DNA from: Silene conica
Lineage: Eukaryota; Streptophyta; Magnoliopsida; Caryophyllales; Caryophyllaceae
DNA: 64,000 nucleotides
Direction: 5' to 3'
Assembly (NCBI GenBank): GCA_029255685.2
Contig: CM055315.2
Span: 54,527,358-54,591,357 of the forward strand
The translations under genes and the position numbers were made by a program. Below are positions 48,401-59,857 of this stretch, in pieces. The notes beneath the pieces are model-generated. The model had not been told where the DNA came from, ran no database searches, and saw only the letters and a program-made list of their open reading frames with translations. The first letter of the stretch is position 1; every line of letters begins with the position of its first letter.

Positions 48401-49525
48401 TATGGACTTAAGCAAGCATCGCGGAGTTGGAATCATCGCTTCGACCAAGTGATAAAAGAGAATGGGTTCATTCGATCAGTCGAGGAACCATGTCTCTATA
48501 TCAAGTCGAGTGGGAGCAAGATTGAATTCCTAGTACTGTATGTCGATGACATACTCTTGATTGGGAATGACATACCTCTCTTATCTTCGGTTAAAGCATG
48601 GTTGAAAAACCACTTCCAGATGAAAGATCTGGGAGAGGCACAAAGAATTTTGGGCATCCGTATCTACAGGGATAGATCACGACGGATGTTGTCTCTCAGT
48701 CAGGAGTCTTATATAGATAAGATTCTAGAGAGATTCAGCATGACGAACTCCAAGAAAGGGTTCCTTCCTATGACTCCTGGGCTTCACTTGAGCAAGACTC
48801 AAGAAGCTAAGTCATTGGAAGAGAAAGAGCGCATGAGTCGGATTCCTTATGCTTCGGCAATAGGATCGATCATGTATGCCATGATATGCACACGTCCTGA
48901 CGTTGCATATGCATTGAGTATGACAAGTCGATTCCAAGCTCATCCAGGTGAACAACACTGGATGGCCGTGAAAAACATTCTTAAGTACGTACGGAGGACT
49001 AAAGATTGGGGATTGACTTACGGAGGCGACTCGACGCTCTGCGCCACGGGTTACGCAGATGCTAGCTTCCAAACGGATCGAGATGACTCGAAATCTCAGT
49101 CTGGATTCGTTTTTACTCTTAATGGCGCTGCTGTCAGCTGGAAAAGTTCTAAACAGAGTGTTACAGCAGATTCTACGACTGAGTCCGAGTACTATGCCGC
49201 CTCGGAAGCAGCTAAGGAAGCAATATGGATGCGTCAATTCTTACAAGGACTATCAGTAGTGCCTAGATCGAATGACCCAATCACCGTTTATTGTGACAAT
49301 AACGGTGCCATCTTCCAAGCTAAGGAGCATAAGTCTAGCAGCAAGGCTAGGCATGTACAACGGAAAGCTCATCTAATCAGAGATTACGTGGAGCAAAAGG
49401 AGATTTTCATTGATAAGATCGCTACGGATGACAACATAGCTGATCCTCTCACAAAAGCATTACCACGTGATAAGCATGAAGGGCACATTCATTCCATGGG
49501 AATTGGATGTGTTCCTAAGTTGTAG
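45494..49525 (+). CDS. gag-pol: Copia Gag-Pol polyprotein, intact
   Basis: 1343 codons without interruption. Order: Gag (about 1-310) with one CCHC knuckle, CHHCHKTGHWRRSC, starting at about residue 279; protease with LDTGCGSH (catalytic Asp about 331); GAG-pre-integrase with H-x3-H and CESC; integrase core with TDVCGP (Asp about 526), RSDRGGEY (Asp about 590) and SERRNRT (Glu about 626); reverse transcriptase with YVDD (Asp 1018-1019); RNase H with TADSTTESEYYAAS near 1220 and ending GIGCVPKL. Start ATG 45494 lies in AAAATGGC. Every catalytic residue I looked for is present, so it could be active. It is the best candidate source of enzymes for the gag-only elements nearby. Confidence 0.96.
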   Translation: MAGEDPMPSAKLARESWLKAFMDSMNQSTRLRNDGSNFSDWEAALRNAAIADGKLKYLTEPIPAHPGTGARANEIRAHSDFVMEAGAIKNVLIYAMESNLQRRFISHGANKIFTTLSNEFSKAPRIVSYEHTCRFFEAKLQKGQAVSPHILNMIENIEKLETLNCKISMNIIVDRMLHSLHDGFALIRANYYMNDMKKTPHELHSLLVQTEKDLKLSGSMKQDVLMISSKGKGKGKAKAQGDLAVGKPRFKKPGFTKSGPGESSNSQGKIKSKDTSMECHHCHKTGHWRRSCPVYREDIKAGRVTPVGMSSSSFIHMIEINHASCGTWVLDTGCGSHLCNHVQGLRNQEPLIKGEVDLRVENGARVAAVSKGTYVIQLPSGFELFLYNCYYVPSLSKNIISVSALDKLGFSFVIENNSCIFSLHNMIYGKAVSMNGIYVLDQTTEILHVNNKRLKVGDKDQTYLWHCRMGHINEKRVKQLIQNGAISPFDFESYGTCESCLIGKMTRISFKGVGMRVADLLGLIHTDVCGPMSINAREGYRYFITFTDDLSRYGYVYLMKHKSESFDKFKEYQNRVQNQLGRKIKALRSDRGGEYLSHEFDQHLKDCGIVLQLTPPGTPQLNGVSERRNRTLLDMVRSMMSHTVVPDSLWGYALLSAALILNRSPSKAVDKTPYELWKGTVPNLSFIRVWGCEAYVKWRHEDKLGPRSVKTYFIGYPKGTFGHYFYSPTEQCVFVAASATFLEKEFLENKSSNRTFELLEVQEPTTEQPLEETVPSTEAAVDIPEEPRRSGRVSIPPDRYIGMVEEHDTDDVLLLEGNEPTTYKGAMTSSDSKLWLEAMQSEMDSMYENNVWDLVDLPAKVRPLQCKWLYKIKHAVEGQQDIHKARLVAKGFTQVPGLHYDEIFAPVVMLRSIRIILAIAAFHDYEIWQMGVKTAFLNGYLEEELYMVQPEGFIDPAHPKKVCKLKRSIYGLKQASRSWNHRFDQVIKENGFIRSVEEPCLYIKSSGSKIEFLVLYVDDILLIGNDIPLLSSVKAWLKNHFQMKDLGEAQRILGIRIYRDRSRRMLSLSQESYIDKILERFSMTNSKKGFLPMTPGLHLSKTQEAKSLEEKERMSRIPYASAIGSIMYAMICTRPDVAYALSMTSRFQAHPGEQHWMAVKNILKYVRRTKDWGLTYGGDSTLCATGYADASFQTDRDDSKSQSGFVFTLNGAAVSWKSSKQSVTADSTTESEYYAASEAAKEAIWMRQFLQGLSVVPRSNDPITVYCDNNGAIFQAKEHKSSSKARHVQRKAHLIRDYVEQKEIFIDKIATDDNIADPLTKALPRDKHEGHIHSMGIGCVPKL

Positions 49526-50289
49526 TACTCTTTTATGAATTCATGTAATAATTCATTTTCTCGTGTACTCTATTCAACCTTATTGTTATGATATATAATG
49601 TTTTGTTTCTCATGTGGAATTGTACGCCAATTTTGAACACCACAAAGTGAACTGATTAACATTACATCGTTTTGGTCCTTGATTACCCACTTGAGCTGAT
49701 AACTCAGGTAATCATTTTGTGACGTTGGTTGATGGTGGGTTCAACGAGCCATAAGTCACGCGGCTGACTGACCAATCACAAAGGCGAGTTATACGGATAT
49801 CTCGTAGGACACCCCGTGACATCGTTATGGAGTCCTAAATGTTTTATAACATTGGGTGCCAGGTCGTGGATAGGACCTCCATAGTGTTCCTTAGAGTCGA
49901 GTCTTTTGACTTTCAACTGTCTCTTGAGATTAAGACAGATTTTGGGTAACTTTGGTTTCTTTCCCACGGTCACCGTAACAGGGGCCAAGAGGATTTTTTC
50001 TGGGTTATTTCATGCTGGGCGATATTGGCAAGATTCGAGTTGAGGGAAATATCCAAACCCTTATCAGGATTTTATCATTTCTCTGGGCCACTCGAGGAGT
50101 AGTAACTGAAATGCATGGCCATGCTCGAATACAGATTCGTTATATCAGTTAAGTTACTCTCTAGTCGGGGAAACCACTCTTGATACAGATCGCTTGTGAG
50201 ATACGACCTTTGCGAATGCGGATTTGCAAATTGTCTTACATTAAGTGGGAGAAATTTTAAAAGGATATGAGAATCGGTTATCGCACCTA
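49526..50289 (+). other. 3' untranslated region of the Copia element
   Basis: Between the gag-pol stop and the PPT. Homologous to 9658-10020 of the decayed copy on the other strand. No gene. Confidence 0.8.
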
Positions 50290-50313
50290 CACTTGTACGG
50301 ACAAGTGGGAGTT
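50290..50313 (+). promoter_or_regulatory. Polypurine tract in an inverted repeat, Copia
   Basis: CACTTGT-ACGG-ACAAGTG (50290-50307) overlaps the PPT ACAAGTGGGAG, and the 3' LTR starts at 50314. Same layout as in the gag-only elements. Confidence 0.8.
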
Positions 50314-50350
50314 TGTTGGAGCTTGTGTCCTCCACATGTAGTGTGATAAC
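50314..50350 (+). repeat. 3' LTR of the Copia element, part 1
   Basis: First 37 bp of the 3' LTR, TGTTGGAGCTTG... to GATAAC. Cut by element C; ATAAC (50346-50350) is the target duplication. Confidence 0.92.
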
Positions 50351-51639
50351 TGTTAGGTTTAAGTAGTTGCTCATAAACTAATTTAGTCATACTAACAAAC
50401 CTTTTAATTAACCTTTAATTAACAAAATAATAAACTCGTTTATTATGATCTTATGCATGCTAATAAAATGCGGAAAGAGGAGAAAACCGTGTTCTTACAC
50501 TCGGTCCAAATATTGCAAGGATGATCCTCCGAGTACCCAATATAGAATACCTCCTCCGGATGCACCAAGACAAGCCCCAATGAACCGAAACTTTGTATGC
50601 TAGACTAGGAATCGGTTTTCTTCCTTAAACTATTTCTAATCACTCTTATTAGAAATGTATATGAATACTACTTTTAGTATAAATTTTTATTATCTTATAA
50701 TAAGTTATTGGAGGTTGAGCAATCTCTTCTTCTTAGTGAATATTTCGGCTAGGTTAGGAGAAGAGAAGAGAATGAATGATTATCATATATGCATATATAT
50801 ATCATGAGCATGCCTCTTTAATTATCATATAAACTAACTTAAGCATGCTCACTTGGGAAGGGGTAGCCGGCTTAGGGAGTGTCAAAGAGGGAACAACTTG
50901 TGTTCTCAAGACACTAGGGTGTTTAACTTGGTTGGGGACTCAAGGATTATGTCTAACATAATCATTGTAGTGTGTTAAAAACACTAATCACCCACACAAC
51001 TAACCCCACTTAACCGTGCCACATAGTCCATATTATGGACTTTATTTTACAATTTGTCAAATGTACAATTGTATAAAGTGTGACATCTTATATGTCATTT
51101 AGATATAAAATACTTTAGTACATTTGAAATATGTAAATATTTATCCCATAAATATTATACATGATTAAATAAATCATATTTATTCAATTAACAAGTAATT
51201 CGAAATTACGATTGTAAAATAATATTTTATCGTCAATACGATTTACAACCTTTGTATTAATTTCAACCCAATTCATTCTAATTTCGATATCTTAAAATAT
51301 CGTTTAATGTTTAACAATTGACACGTTTCAATTTTAAACATAAATCTTACATTAAGATTTAACCTCTAATTTCTCGATATACGAGTTTAAGGAATATGAT
51401 CAAATCGTATCAATATACATTTGATCACTTTATCAATTAAGGGAATTGTCCTAAAGGTGTGACCTAAAGGGATCAACTGACCACCACCGTCATACGACAG
51501 TAATGTCAAACTCTAGCTAGCCAATCATTACCGATTAATGTTGGTCAGTTGACTAATAATTCGTATCATCCCTTGCGCATTCTTGTTATGAGATTTAATT
51601 ACGTGATCGCACTTATTGTTGAGGACACATTTCCCAACA
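50351..51639 (-). repeat. 3' LTR of element C
   Basis: 1289 bp, TGTTAGG to CCCAACA, the same as 57401-58689 as far as I can read. Confidence 0.94.
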
Positions 51640-54037
51640 ATCTCCCACTTGTCCTCGACAAGTGTGCGTCACCAATTCTCTTGTCCTATTACAATCTCCC
51701 ACTCAATGCAAGATGTCTCTCTCTGGTCGTTCTTGCATTTGATCATATCATGAATGGTTTCCTCGATCTGGAGAATAACTGTCTGACCGGAATTATCTAC
51801 CATAGATACCTTCCGAGCGTGGCCACGCATTTCCAGTTAATTACTCCTCGAGTGGCCCTGAGATTTGAACAACCCTGACAAGGGGTGGACAATTTCTATC
51901 GCACTACTTCCTTCAACCAGTCACAGTCAGTCACAACCCAAAACAATCCCATTTGACTCCAGTTACGAAAAGTCGTAGAGAATGGATCAAAGTTATGCCT
52001 AAACTGTACCATCTTGGGAGAGTAGTCTTTAGTCAAAGAATTGACTCACAAGAATACTATAGCAGCTCTCGCCACGACCCGGCTATAAAATTTCCAGAAC
52101 TCTATAAGCGGTCACATTGCCCGACAGAGTGTCTCTTACAGTCTGCCTATGTGATCGACTAGTCATCACATATGACTCTATGGCACTTGAACTTGCCATC
52201 AATCGCCTCACACTCTAGTCGCTTTTGAGACGTCACCTCATGTAAGCGGCTAGGGGCTATACTAAGTCAATCCAGTTCACTTATGGGGTTCAATATTGTC
52301 TCATACAACCCATTTGGATTCTGACAAAGTATCTTTTACTTTGAGTTATTAATAACTCAAATGATGTTGTCATGCAACAATAGTCAACACTATTACATTG
52401 TATTTTGATGCACAATCATCTATTTGTATTAGTGTTTTGCGAATAACCTTTATTCATAATAGCAAAACTTACAACTTTTGGTCTCCTTTATTCTCATATT
52501 ATCCCTTATAACATGATTCTATTTGAGTACATTTCTAGAACTCTTTCTAGATTTTGAGTTTCCTTTCCGGAGGAAAGCTCCCACTGTTATCTTATAACTT
52601 GTGACGTATCAATATACTGGAGGGATAAAAATCACTCTCTACAGTCACTTATGTACTGAAATCTATATTGTAGTTTATTTATGATTTCATCATTTTAATA
52701 ATTTTCACTCATCTTGGCTATTTGGTAATGGTTTCATTCATCGTTATGAATAATGTAACCAACCATTCTAACTTCAAGTGGGCGACCTTTTATTATCCAT
52801 ATAATAAACCTTCCCATCAAGCTCCATCATCTTATGATATAAAGTATTTGATCATCTAGAATTGAAAACCTCTTATTCTTTACTCTTTAAAGAATCACCC
52901 ATTCTCTCTAAATGGTAGGCTTTAATTCTTTTTATGAAAATCGCTCCCACTAAAATCAATATCTCTCGATATCTTAAATGAACTTTTCATTTCTCGCATG
53001 TTAAACTATTACTTGAATCATTATCACTATCACTATCCCCATAGTGATCTATTTCCATTCAATCAATCATCACCTTCTTATCATGTCTTCGTTTCCTCGA
53101 GACGAAAATGACATGATAATTTCTTTATAACTACATAGGAACCGTTTTCCTACCGATGATTTCATACGGGGTTTCAAGTTTCCTCTCTATGAAACAATGA
53201 ACACAAAGAACCTTTCTCCGAGTGTCCTCCCGTATTTTCTTCAAATCACTTAGGGCTCTTTGTTTCCTCTCTATGAAACAATGAACACAAAGAACCTTTC
53301 TTCGAGTGTTCTCCCGTAGTTTCTTCAAATCACTTAAGGTTCTTCTTAAGACTCCCAAGTGAGAATCTTCTCTTGGTTTGTGAGCGAAACATTTTCTCCC
53401 ACTCTATCCTTCTAACAATAACCTTTACTTGTCTAAGGATAGCTATTTCGATCAACCAATGTATTTGAATGTTTGAAGTTTGATAGGTGTAATGAATACA
53501 TTCTCATTTTCACTTAAAATGAAAATCTTATAATGAACTGATATAGTCTCATTTTGATTGAATCTATCTCATGGGGTGTAGTTCTCCGTTTTAATCAACT
53601 CTTTGATTCTTTTATACTTGATCGTATCAATATTTATTTCGTGATTAGATCACTATTATTCATGTTTTAACAAGGTATGCAATTTATTTGATGAATCAAA
53701 ACATTGATTGAGAACAAAAGTGGTGACTCGGGTTGAAAACCAAGTCACTAATATCCAAAATTACAACCATTGTATTAGGATTTTAATCCTTGTCTTACAA
53801 GAAATTTAAATTGTTCCATAAATAAATGCAAAATATGAAAGAAGACGATATGAAAATTAGAGCCTAGCTCTTCAAGTCTTCGATCAATTGGATGCTACCG
53901 GAGCCATCCAAGTAAGGAACCTCAAGCTTCCTTCTCCTTGCCCTTATCATTATTCGGGGGTGGCCCTTTAAAACAATTAAAAAGGGTAAATATCAACACA
54001 TTTGTATCACTATACATAAGTTGATAAATGACATGAA
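51640..54037. other. Non-coding 3' internal region of element C
   Basis: PPT inverted repeat at about 51646-51664. No gene. A tandem duplication with an 84-bp period lies at about 53179-53340 and is absent from A. Confidence 0.75.
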
Positions 54038-54946
54038 TTATACGCGAGAATTATTACCTACGGCGGTTGCCTTCCCATTTTTGAGATCGCTTAAGTATTT
54101 GGGGCAATTTCGCTTCCAATGACCGATCCTCGTGCAATAATGGCACTTGTTCTGCTCTTTAGAAGACGAGGTGGAAGCGCCTTTCGAAAAGGTCTTTTCT
54201 TTGGTCGCCTTGGGCTTGAACGTTTTCTTGCCCTTGCCTTTTGAGGCATTCCTCTTGAAGCTCGTTTTCCCTTTCTTTTCGATGTTCAAAACATCTTTGG
54301 TGGAACTTTCATGAAGTCCCATGTCCCTTTCGGCTTGGACTAGCATCTTATGCAACTCGTCTAACGAGGTCTCTTGGTTTCGCATATTGAAATTCACCCG
54401 GAATTGAGCATATGCCTTAACCTTATTGAGCGAGTGAAGAACTCGGTCAATAATTAGAGAGTCGGGAACATTAACATTTTGAGCTTTTAGAGTCTCCGCG
54501 AGCTCAACAAGTTTGAGCACATGAGGGCTTATCTTTTGCCCTTCCTTGAAGGTTATGTCAAAGAAAGCGGAAGCCGCCTCATATTGAATCACCCTTGGAG
54601 TTTGCGAAAACATGGTCGCAAGCTTGGTGTATATCTCATACGATGTGGTCAACTTAATCATACTCCTTTGGAGATCCGGCTCCATGGAGAAGATGAGCAC
54701 ATTTTTAAGAGCGGAGGACTCTTTCATGTAGGCTTCATAAGCCTCACGATTTTGGACCGACGAACGGGCGGTCGGAGCGGGAGGAGCGGCTTCGGATAGG
54801 TAACGACTCTTATCGTCACCTTGAGCGGCCAATTGTAATTGCGCATCCCAATCCTTAAAATTGGAACCATGCTTATCGAGTTTGCAACGATCCATAAAGG
54901 ATCGAAGCCATGATACGTTAGTGAGAGGTGGAGCGTTGGTTGCCAT
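54038..54946 (-). CDS. gag: Copia-type Gag of gag-only element C
   Basis: Intact, 302 residues, with only a few changes from copy A (for example Gln for Leu in the DAQLQLAAQ segment and an asparagine in KEQNKCHYC). The CCHC knuckle CHYCTRIGHWKRNC is complete. Same start and stop context as A. It would act as the packaging protein for the element's RNA; there is no pol. Confidence 0.92.
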   Translation of the reverse strand: MATNAPPLTNVSWLRSFMDRCKLDKHGSNFKDWDAQLQLAAQGDDKSRYLSEAAPPAPTARSSVQNREAYEAYMKESSALKNVLIFSMEPDLQRSMIKLTTSYEIYTKLATMFSQTPRVIQYEAASAFFDITFKEGQKISPHVLKLVELAETLKAQNVNVPDSLIIDRVLHSLNKVKAYAQFRVNFNMRNQETSLDELHKMLVQAERDMGLHESSTKDVLNIEKKGKTSFKRNASKGKGKKTFKPKATKEKTFSKGASTSSSKEQNKCHYCTRIGHWKRNCPKYLSDLKNGKATAVGNNSRV

Positions 54947-57386
54947 AGTCGATGTTGAAAATTAAACTACAATAATAAAAGGAAAAACAACATCATTTTA
55001 AATTCATAATTTAAACTAAAAACTTTAAGTTTAGTTATGTATTTACTTAATGATCTCTTACCCAATTAAGTAAACAATCCCGAGACCCAAACCCATACTA
55101 ATCCGGGCACGGTGTAGCCGATTCAACCCGTATCGGTATAATTTGGTGGATTAACTCTTTAATCGGTTCTACTCTTAGAACTCTCGGTCGACAATTTTCT
55201 TAAAATTATCTTTAGCCCGAACTTATAGCAACTACGGTTACGAATACTTTCGTTGAGATCAACCAAATTTCAAGGTGTAATCTTATTACCCCACTTACCC
55301 AACGTGACAATTTTAGTACCCCGGTGTAGCCGAGCCTACGTTCTTGTGAAGAAGGGATTCATGGGTCCGTACTTTTTGGTAAGGCTAAGTCTCAAAATTA
55401 ATATGTAAGAGATCTAGTCAATTATTTATCTATCTCCGTTTAAGTGAACTAAGTCGGTGAATTATCGATAAAATAAAAGACTAGGTCGACTAGGTCGAAA
55501 AATGCATGATACGATGTATGACGATTTGGCTATGCATGCAAACATATAAAAAGCAAAAATAAAAGCATAAATAAACCCTAGTATGGCCTTTCCTAGAAAA
55601 GAAATAACAAAGTACAAATTCGGAAACCAACTCCTTTGGTCCCTTGAACTTCACGCGGCACGCACTTCGAGGTAAACACCGTCTTGATCGGAACTCCTTT
55701 CCGAATGGCACCGTCTTCAAGGAACTCCGGATTTTAACAAATATTACAACTTTTCTAGTCTACTTTATACATTATAAAATAGAAATAAATTACAATTTGG
55801 TGATACGAGATCACAAAATTACAACCGAATCGGTAACCCCTTACATTACGGGAAATACCGATTTAAAAACTAGGCCATACTAAGTAAATTACATAATTCC
55901 CAAAATTACGTAAAAATAAATCATGACATTCATAATATAAATATGCAATGCTAAAATGAATATGAATTAACATGCAAATCCTAAGCCAAATCGTCCTATT
56001 TAAAACACTTATTTAAATAGTTATCGCAAACCTTGGTTTATGGAATCGCGTGTTTTAACGTTTAACAACACTATGCATTAAAATGAAACGGTTTTCATCC
56101 TTAAGTTAATCATCCCAACTCTTATAGGATTCAAAATTTAGTCTTACTCAAACTTTGAACATGAATTAACTTAATATATTTTAATATTGATCGGTATTAC
56201 TCGGTTTTTCGGGAAAAATAATATAAAATTCAAAAGAGACATTAAAATTTCGAAAAATCAAAATTCAAATTTTGAAAAATCCAGAATGTTCTTAAAATTT
56301 TCAGAAAGTTAAATTATTAGTATTTTATACGGTTTTATTATTATTTCGAAAATAACACGTAAAACGAGCAATTTAAGTCGGAAAATTCAATAATTAACTT
56401 CATAAATGCAAATTAAATACTAATAATATTATTATACCTTCCAAAACCTTTTTAAGAACACAAGATGGACAGAAAATTAAATGGCACATTGCCCCATAGC
56501 CGAAATTTTAAAGCATGCCTCCTTTTAATTTAATTTTAAATGCTACCTTTAACAAAACAAAATTAAATCAAAACAAATCAAATCTGAAACTTTAGGCACC
56601 CAAGAATATTTTCATGATGAACATATCACATATGACTAAGATGGGTTACATTTTCGGCCATTATTAACAACATTTGCAAATTTTAACGATTTACGTCATA
56701 TATCATACGATTTTAACATTTAAAATTATTTCTCAAGCATAAAATAAGATAAAATTCTCGAAAATTTTATACATGCTGGAAATAATATATATGACGTCGT
56801 GTTAAATTTTTATGGCCAAATTCCAACTTAAACTATTAAAGTCGAAATTATGTCACTAATTACCCGATTTTTACACTAAAAATCTATAATATTGCAATAT
56901 TTGAGATAAATTTCTAGAAAATTCAACATAAATTTTAAATATTGCATGTGACATCCTCATAAATTTTTATAGTCAAATTCATAATATAACTATTTTAACC
57001 CATTTTATTCATCTTATTGCATTTTAACCATTAAAATTCATATCACACGATTTAAAGATCCATAATTTACGAAAATTCATATTCATATTATAGAAAATAC
57101 ATGTGATATCATACTGAAAAATCTCGGCCAGAAGTTTATTTTAACTATTTTTCCCAAAATTAATCATTTTTAACCATTAAAACGTATTAAAAACCGAAAT
57201 AAAAATACCAATGATCAATATTTATGCAAAATATATTCCAAATCTTCTAAAACATTTTAGAATCAGTAGGTATTCATGCTTAAAATATTTCGTCCATATC
57301 TTATATCATACGAAAATTCAAGTTTTATTTTTGTTATCATAATAACTCCGTAAAAACGAAACGGAAAGCATGCAAACAACCATTTT
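54947..57386 (-). other. Leader region of element C
   Basis: About 2.4 kb, homologous to the leaders of A and B, with the Copia-shared block at about 55065-55410. No gene. Confidence 0.72.
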
Positions 57387-57398
57387 GCTCTGATACCA
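57387..57398 (-). other. Primer-binding site, element C
   Basis: Minus-strand TGGTATCAGAGC, two bases from the 5' LTR at 57401. Confidence 0.92.
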
Positions 57399-57400
57399 AT

Positions 57401-58689
57401 TGTTAGGTTTAAGTAGTTGCTCATAAACTAATTTAGTCATACTAACAAACCTTTTAATTAACCTTTAATTAACAAAATAATAAACTCGTTTATTATGATC
57501 TTATGCATGCTAATAAAATGCGGAAAGAGGAGAAAACCGTGTTCTTACACTCGGTCCAAATATTGCAAGGATGATCCTCCGAGTACCCAATATAGAATAC
57601 CTCCTCCGGATGCACCAAGACAAGCCCCAATGAACCGAAACTTTGTATGCTAGACTAGGAATCGGTTTTCTTCCTTAAACTATTTCTAATCACTCTTATT
57701 AGAAATGTATATGAATACTACTTTTAGTATAAATTTTTATTATCTTATAATAAGTTATTGGAGGTTGAGCAATCTCTTCTTCTTAGTGAATATTTCGGCT
57801 AGGTTAGGAGAAGAGAAGAGAATGAATGATTATCATATATGCATATATATATCATGAGCATGCCTCTTTAATTATCATATAAACTAACTTAAGCATGCTC
57901 ACTTGGGAAGGGGTAGCCGGCTTAGGGAGTGTCAAAGAGGGAACAACTTGTGTTCTCAAGACACTAGGGTGTTTAACTTGGTTGGGGACTCAAGGATTAT
58001 GTCTAACATAATCATTGTAGTGTGTTAAAAACACTAATCACCCACACAACTAACCCCACTTAACCGTGCCACATAGTCCATATTATGGACTTTATTTTAC
58101 AATTTGTCAAATGTACAATTGTATAAAGTGTGACATCTTATATGTCATTTAGATATAAAATACTTTAGTACATTTGAAATATGTAAATATTTATCCCATA
58201 AATATTATACATGATTAAATAAATCATATTTATTCAATTAACAAGTAATTCGAAATTACGATTGTAAAATAATATTTTATCGTCAATACGATTTACAACC
58301 TTTGTATTAATTTCAACCCAATTCATTCTAATTTCGATATCTTAAAATATCGTTTAATGTTTAACAATTGACACGTTTCAATTTTAAACATAAATCTTAC
58401 ATTAAGATTTAACCTCTAATTTCTCGATATACGAGTTTAAGGAATATGATCAAATCGTATCAATATACATTTGATCACTTTATCAATTAAGGGAATTGTC
58501 CTAAAGGTGTGACCTAAAGGGATCAACTGACCACCACCGTCATACGACAGTAATGTCAAACTCTAGCTAGCCAATCATTACCGATTAATGTTGGTCAGTT
58601 GACTAATAATTCGTATCATCCCTTGCGCATTCTTGTTATGAGATTTAATTACGTGATCGCACTTATTGTTGAGGACACATTTCCCAACA
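57401..58689 (-). repeat. 5' LTR of element C
   Basis: 1289 bp; pairs with 50351-51639. Confidence 0.94.
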
Positions 58690-58694
58690 ATAAC

Positions 58695-59734
58695 GTCATT
58701 GCACATACCCTTGTACGGACAAGTGGGAGATTGTTGGGGCTGGTGTCTTTGACAATTAAGTAAAATGACTTATTAAATCTCTTTAAGGATCACAAGGGCA
58801 TACTTTTGTATTATTACCAGTTGATCCACGTTTATCAATAACGGTTGGCTTGCTAGATAAGTTTGACGTTATTGTCATACGGATGGCGGTGATCAACTGG
58901 TCCCTATACGTCACACCTATAGGACACGTTTGAGAGATGTGAAGGTATGAAAATACAGTCACATTTATGCCGGATATGACTAAACAGTTAGTCAGAGGTA
59001 TTGACTATTAAATTAGTCAATAAGATGTTGAGATTATTATTTAATACGGATTAAATAATTTTAGCTAATACGGATTACATGATTAATTCGTAAATTAAGT
59101 ATAAACGGTTATATTTAATTAAATATTGTATTCGCGTATTAATATAAACAGTTATATTAATTTGGGTAATTATACAATATCGTATTTTGTCAGACCATTA
59201 TTAATATATCGACTGTATTAATATCTGATAACATGTTACGATTTATAATTAAAAATACCGCGAACAACTTAAAGCTAAATGGGTCGAATCACGCATTGGA
59301 ATAAGGTAAGAGTGGAAAGCCCACTCCTACCCGACATCCAATTTCGGCCGACCTAGAGACTACATAAGGAGAGTCCTTCTCCTTATGTCAGTTACTCTTG
59401 TTGCACTGATTAATATAATCTCAAGGTAAAATTAGGGTTTTGAGAGCTTTCTTCTCCCAAAACCTCAGATCTCACATCTAAAACCTAAATAGCTCTCCCA
59501 ATATTGCAAGGCAGTTGGAGAGGATTTTTAGCACACGCGGCCACGTCTCATTCTAAGTCTTGGGTGCAAGTTATAGGAGGGAATTTGTGTTAATTCCTGT
59601 TCTTAGGCCTTTTGCGCGAGGACTAAAGGTTGTACTTCTTTTCTTATCTTTTTAATCTTATGACCATATTCACGATTGTATTTTTTCATTATAATCCTGC
59701 AAGTTTAGGGCGAATACGCGTTTTATTCCCCACA
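58695..59734 (+). repeat. 3' LTR of the Copia element, part 2
   Basis: 1040 bp; with 50314-50350 it makes a 1077-bp LTR against 1076 bp for the 5' LTR. The second, internal boundary TGTTGGGG is at 58732. Confidence 0.93.
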
Positions 59735-59739
59735 TACGC

Positions 59740-59857
59740 GACACCAGATACCCTTCCTCCATCTAGGCTTGTTGTCTGGAAGCCCAGAGTAGTGGTCCAG
59801 TTTGCTGAAAGAACCTCTTTTAGCCAAGTGCCCTACTTTGGGGTATCTTGCTGCTGA
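59740..59857 (+). pseudogene. gag: C-terminal end of the split Athila-type Gag
   Basis: Continues in frame from 42674 after the TACGC duplication and encodes about 39 residues ending GVSCC with a TGA at 59855-59857. The sequence (SRLVVWKPRVVVQFAERTS region) has no match in the autonomous Athila polyprotein and I do not recognise it. Confidence 0.82.

Larger units (their letters stand above)
50351..58689 (-). mobile_element. Gag-only Copia-type element, copy C, TSD ATAAC
   Basis: 8339 bp on the minus strand with two 1289-bp LTRs in which I see no difference, an intact gag, PBS and PPT. ATAAC at 50346-50350 and 58690-58694 flanks it. It landed 37 bp inside the 3' LTR of the Copia element and is the most recent event in this nest. 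Confidence 0.95.
42675..59734 (+). mobile_element. Autonomous Ty1/Copia element with intact gag-pol, TSD TACGC
   Basis: About 8.7 kb once element C is removed. 5' LTR 42675-43750, PBS 43753-43770, leader with palindromes, gag-pol 45494-49525, PPT 50301-50313, 3' LTR in two parts (50314-50350 and 58695-59734). All cis elements and all enzymes are present. By eye the LTRs differ at about a dozen sites in 1076 bp. It sits in the gag of the Athila-type element. The exact Copia lineage cannot be fixed by reading. Confidence 0.95.
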
